64,000 nucleotides of DNA from Desulfoscipio geothermicus DSM 3669. GTDB taxonomy: Bacteria > Bacillota > Desulfotomaculia > Desulfotomaculales > Desulfallaceae. Both the position numbers and the translations under genes were made by a program. Shown piece after piece: positions 61,422 to 64,000 of the stretch; position 1 is the stretch's first letter; the number at the start of each line of letters is the position of its first letter. The DNA lies in the NCBI RefSeq assembly GCF_900115975.1, contig NZ_FOYM01000002.1, forward strand, positions 62,001 through 126,000, written 5' to 3'. The notes beneath the pieces are model-generated. The model worked only from the letters and a program-made list of their open reading frames with translations. It ran no database searches and was not told the DNA's origin.

Positions 61422-61566
61422 GGTATCTGGGATACCGAAAGACAAATAAGCATGGTGCGGGGTGCAAACCATAATCCCGTTGGCGCGTAAATCCGCAAGC
61501 GCAGCGGAGTACAACCCGCCCCACAAAATAGATTTACGCATGAACGATGAAACGGAGGATTACGCC

Positions 61567-63108
61567 ATGTCTGTTCCGGAACAGGAACTGGTGATCGTAT
61601 TGGATTTCGGCGGCCAGTACAGCCAACTGATCGCCCGCCGGATCCGTGAGTGCAGCGTATTTTGCGAAATGCTGCCCTATAACACCCCCTTGTCTGAAAT
61701 ACAGGCCAAAAAGCCAAAGGGCATCATATTTTCCGGGGGACCGTCCAGTGTCTGCCAGGAAGGCGCCCCGGTGGTGGACCCGGCCATTTACGACCTCAAC
61801 ATACCCGTGCTGGGTATCTGTTACGGCATGCAATTGATGGCCTCCCAATTGGGCGGCAAGGTGAACAAGGCCGTCCGGCGGGAATACGGTAAAACGGAAC
61901 TGCAAATCGCGCCGAGAAAAGGGCTTTTAAGCTGCATGGGCCAGCGGGCGCAGTGCTGGATGAGCCACGGGGACCTGGTGGAAGCGCCACCGCCGGGTTT
62001 TGAGGTGCTGGCGTCCACCGAAACCCTGCCGGTGGCCGCCATGGCTGCCCCGGAGCGCAGCCTGTACGCGGTGCAATTCCATCCCGAAGTGGTGCACACC
62101 CCCAAAGGGCAGGATGTGCTGCGCTATTTTTTGTTTGACATATGCGGCTGCGTCGGCAACTGGACCATGGGTTCATTTATCGAGCAAACAGTGGCCGAAG
62201 TGCGGGAAAAGGTGGGGGGCCGCCGGGTGCTCTGCGCGCTCAGCGGGGGCGTCGACTCATCAGTGGCCGCCGTGCTGGTTCACCGGGCCATCGGCGACCA
62301 ACTGACCTGTGTGTTTGTCAACCACGGGCTGCTGCGTAAGGGCGAAGCCGAATCGGTGCAGGAAATATTCCGGGACCGCTTCAATATGAACCTGGTTTAC
62401 GTGGACGCTTCGGAACGTTTTTTAAATAAACTGCAGGGCGTTACCGACCCGGAGCGCAAACGCAAAATCATCGGCGAGGAATTCATTCGCGTGTTTGAAG
62501 AAGAAGCCGGCAAACTGGGTGAAATAGATTTCCTGGTGCAGGGCACCCTTTACCCGGACGTGGTGGAAAGCGGCACAGCCACTGCAGCGGTCATCAAGTC
62601 GCACCACAACGTGGGCGGGCTGCCCGAAGACATGCGCCTGTCCCTGATCGAGCCCTTGCGCTGGCTGTTCAAGGACGAAGTACGGAAAGTGGGGGAAGAA
62701 CTGGGCATGCCTGACCGGATAGTTTGGCGACAGCCCTTCCCGGGACCGGGATTGGCAGTGCGCATCCTGGGCGAAGTCACCCGGGACAAGATTGCCATAC
62801 TGCAGGAAGCGGATGCCATTGTTACTGAGGAAATTGCCCGGGCGGGATTGGACCGGGAAATTTGGCAATACTTTGCCGTATTGCCAAATTTATACAGCGT
62901 GGGTGTCATGGGTGACGAGCGCACCTACGCACATACCGTGGCCGTCAGGGCCATTTATTCCCACGACGGCATGACCGCCGACTGGGCCAAGATACCTTAT
63001 CCGGTATTGGAGCGCATTTCCAGCCGGATAGTCAATGAAGTAAAGGAAATCAACCGGGTGGTTTATGATATTACGTCCAAACCGCCGGCAACCATTGAGT
63101 GGGAGTAA
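61567..63108 (+). CDS. guaA: GMP synthase (glutamine-hydrolysing)
   Basis: A 513-residue two-domain enzyme turning XMP to GMP. The class I glutaminase has the nucleophile in [12 protein letters not shown] and His/Glu in [10 protein letters not shown]; the ATP pyrophosphatase domain has the loop [14 protein letters not shown]; the C-terminus IEWE is standard. ATG 61567 follows ACGGAGGA. The 145-nt leader (61422-61566) is GC-rich and can fold, but matches no riboswitch I recognise. Confidence 0.97.
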   Translation: MSVPEQELVIVLDFGGQYSQLIARRIRECSVFCEMLPYNTPLSEIQAKKPKGIIFSGGPSSVCQEGAPVVDPAIYDLNIPVLGICYGMQLMASQLGGKVNKAVRREYGKTELQIAPRKGLLSCMGQRAQCWMSHGDLVEAPPPGFEVLASTETLPVAAMAAPERSLYAVQFHPEVVHTPKGQDVLRYFLFDICGCVGNWTMGSFIEQTVAEVREKVGGRRVLCALSGGVDSSVAAVLVHRAIGDQLTCVFVNHGLLRKGEAESVQEIFRDRFNMNLVYVDASERFLNKLQGVTDPERKRKIIGEEFIRVFEEEAGKLGEIDFLVQGTLYPDVVESGTATAAVIKSHHNVGGLPEDMRLSLIEPLRWLFKDEVRKVGEELGMPDRIVWRQPFPGPGLAVRILGEVTRDKIAILQEADAIVTEEIARAGLDREIWQYFAVLPNLYSVGVMGDERTYAHTVAVRAIYSHDGMTADWAKIPYPVLERISSRIVNEVKEINRVVYDITSKPPATIEWE

Positions 63109-63200
63109 GTATAAGCCAATGAGCCGCCAGCGCGGATATTTATGTACGGCAGTCAACAACAGGCCCACTATTTTAACGTAAATTTAATGTTGTTTATTCC

Positions 63201-63229
63201 TTGACTGCTTGACAATTACGGGTTAATAT
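63201..63229 (+). promoter_or_regulatory. Sigma-A promoter upstream of the purE riboswitch
   Basis: TTGACT (63201-63206), 17 nt, TAATAT (63224-63229), about 30 nt before the riboswitch-like leader. A second TTGACA at 63209 has no well-placed -10. Confidence 0.55.
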
Positions 63230-63261
63230 TACAGTGGAAAGTTATTTAATCAAATATCCAC

Positions 63262-63380
63262 TGTGAGAGAAAGTGTACCTAGGGTTCCACACCGGCAAGC
63301 CGGTGGTTCGGTCCAAGCGGTACAGGCAGCGCCGGCCAGGCCGGGCGCGGCTACACCGGTCGGGATAAAAGCCCAGGCGG
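63262..63380 (+). ncRNA. ykkC-class riboswitch, probably the PRPP-sensing subtype
   Basis: The leader contains the conserved ykkC blocks: ACCTAGGGTTCC (63277-63288), GGTCC (63310-63314) and GGGATAAAAGCCCAGG (63362-63377), around GC-rich stems. Class members sense guanidine, ppGpp or PRPP; those before purine synthesis genes in Firmicutes are the PRPP type. purE follows directly, supporting that subtype. The 3' conserved AAAGCCCA is also the 5' arm of the following terminator, the expected switching design. Confidence 0.82.
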
Positions 63381-63425
63381 GTAGGTTTCACTCAAATGAA
63401 CCTGCCCTGCTTGGGCTTTGTATTT
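63368..63425 (+). terminator. Riboswitch-controlled terminator before purE
   Basis: 63368-63388 (AAAGCCCAGGCGGGTAGG then TTT) pairs with 63399-63419 (AACCTGCCCTGCTTGGGC then TTT), followed by GTATTTTAT. Its 5' arm overlaps the aptamer, so folding of the aptamer and the terminator exclude each other. 63426-63521 holds only the purE leader. Confidence 0.85.
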
Positions 63426-63521
63426 TATCCGGTGAATTACAGTATTATAAACCAAGAGTTTAAAAAAAATTGAATAAATATGCCACGCAAATCAAACATA
63501 ACTTTGGTGAGGAGGCGAATC

Positions 63522-64000
63522 ATGAACAATCCACTGGTGGGAATAGTTATGGGCAGTGATTCCGACCTGCCGGTCATGCGCGGAGCGGCGGATATACTCG
63601 ATGAATTCGGCATCCCCTGGGAAATGATCATTTCCTCCGCCCACCGGGCGCCGGAAAAAACGGCGACCTACGCCAGGGAAGCCGCCGGTCGCGGTTTGGC
63701 GGTGATTATCGCCGGCGCCGGCAGCGCGGCTCACCTGGCCGGGGTCATCGCAGGGCATACACCGCTGCCGGTAATCGGGGTCCCTATTTCATCCGGCGCC
63801 TTAAACGGCGTTGACGCCCTTTACGCCACCGTGCAAATGCCCCCGGGCATACCGGTGGCCACCGTGGCCATAAACGGAGCCAAAAATGCGGGCATCCTGG
63901 CGGCACAGATAGTCAGCGCAGGCCGGCCGGAAGTACGTGAGAAAATTATTGCCTATAAACAAAAAATGACCCGGCAGGTGGAAGAAAAATCAGCCTTGTT
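63522..64000 (+). CDS. purE: N5-carboxyaminoimidazole ribonucleotide mutase PurE, partial at the window end
   Basis: The frame from ATG 63522 (GAGGAGG upstream) runs 159 codons to the window edge without a stop. It encodes a class I Pur[21 protein letters not shown] at the N-terminus, [35 protein letters not shown] and [10 protein letters not shown] are the active-site loops. It acts in de novo purine synthesis. Only the last few residues are likely missing. Confidence 0.96.
   Translation, partial: MNNPLVGIVMGSDSDLPVMRGAADILDEFGIPWEMIISSAHRAPEKTATYAREAAGRGLAVIIAGAGSAAHLAGVIAGHTPLPVIGVPISSGALNGVDALYATVQMPPGIPVATVAINGAKNAGILAAQIVSAGRPEVREKIIAYKQKMTRQVEEKSAL

Noticed and set aside
61422-61566. 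guaA leader as a purine riboswitch
   Set aside because: It can fold, but none of the conserved purine-aptamer loop sequences are visible.
1-64000. CRISPR arrays, tRNA or rRNA genes, prophage genes
   Set aside because: No spaced direct-repeat array, no tRNA cloverleaf or rRNA sequence, and no phage structural gene noticed on reading.

Overview
The window reads as a chromosomal segment of a spore-forming-type Firmicute, most like the Desulfotomaculum/Pelotomaculum group of Peptococcaceae. This is an inference from gene content, gene order and frequent TTG/GTG starts behind strong Shine-Dalgarno (SD) sequences; no 16S gene or taxonomic marker is present. It is a nearly complete flagellar and chemotaxis locus, with a surface-glycan and accessory island inserted in it, followed by a short purine-metabolism segment.

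Layout: 1-3920 holds the end of a probable motor-stator gene and cheW-cheA-cheB. 3985-9753 is the late flagellar block flgM-flgN-flgK-flgL-hyp-fliW-csrA-fliC, with sigma-28-type promoters before flgM and fliC. The flagellin gene is split. Its last 15 codons lie about 350 nt downstream of an apparent stop, and the intervening sequence has the P1, P, Q, R, S and P9 signatures of a group I intron. A free-standing LAGLIDADG endonuclease gene (9930-10907) sits just beyond it, convergent with fliC.

11204-23099 is the glycosylation island: a Maf-type (DUF115) glycosyltransferase, a B12-binding radical SAM protein, a PD-(D/E)XK-like protein, and a full legionaminic acid pathway (legB, C, H, G, I, ptmE, legF). 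The Maf protein probably attaches this sugar to the flagellin encoded next door. 23100-26995 is a decaying accessory stretch with a two-gene toxin-antitoxin-like operon, a truncated UPF0175/PIN pair, a frameshifted HepT/MntA pair and a partial duplicate of that material.

26996-29827 holds fliD-fliS-fliT-like-flaG, again behind a sigma-28 promoter. A c-di-GMP-I riboswitch with terminator (30152-30299) then leads the long early operon: flgB-flgC-fliE-F-G-H-I-J-K-flgD-flagellar operon protein-hook genes-fliL-fliN-fliO-P-Q-R-flhB-flhA-flhF-flhG-PilZ-sigD-flgF-flgG-cheD-R-C-Y-fliM-fliY. C-di-GMP would act twice, on transcription of the operon and through the PilZ protein.

58181-64000 is unrelated housekeeping: a DUF1015 protein, a MazG-like pyrophosphohydrolase, a secreted or anchored unknown, hpt, guaA, and a ykkC-class (probably PRPP) riboswitch before purE, which runs off the window.
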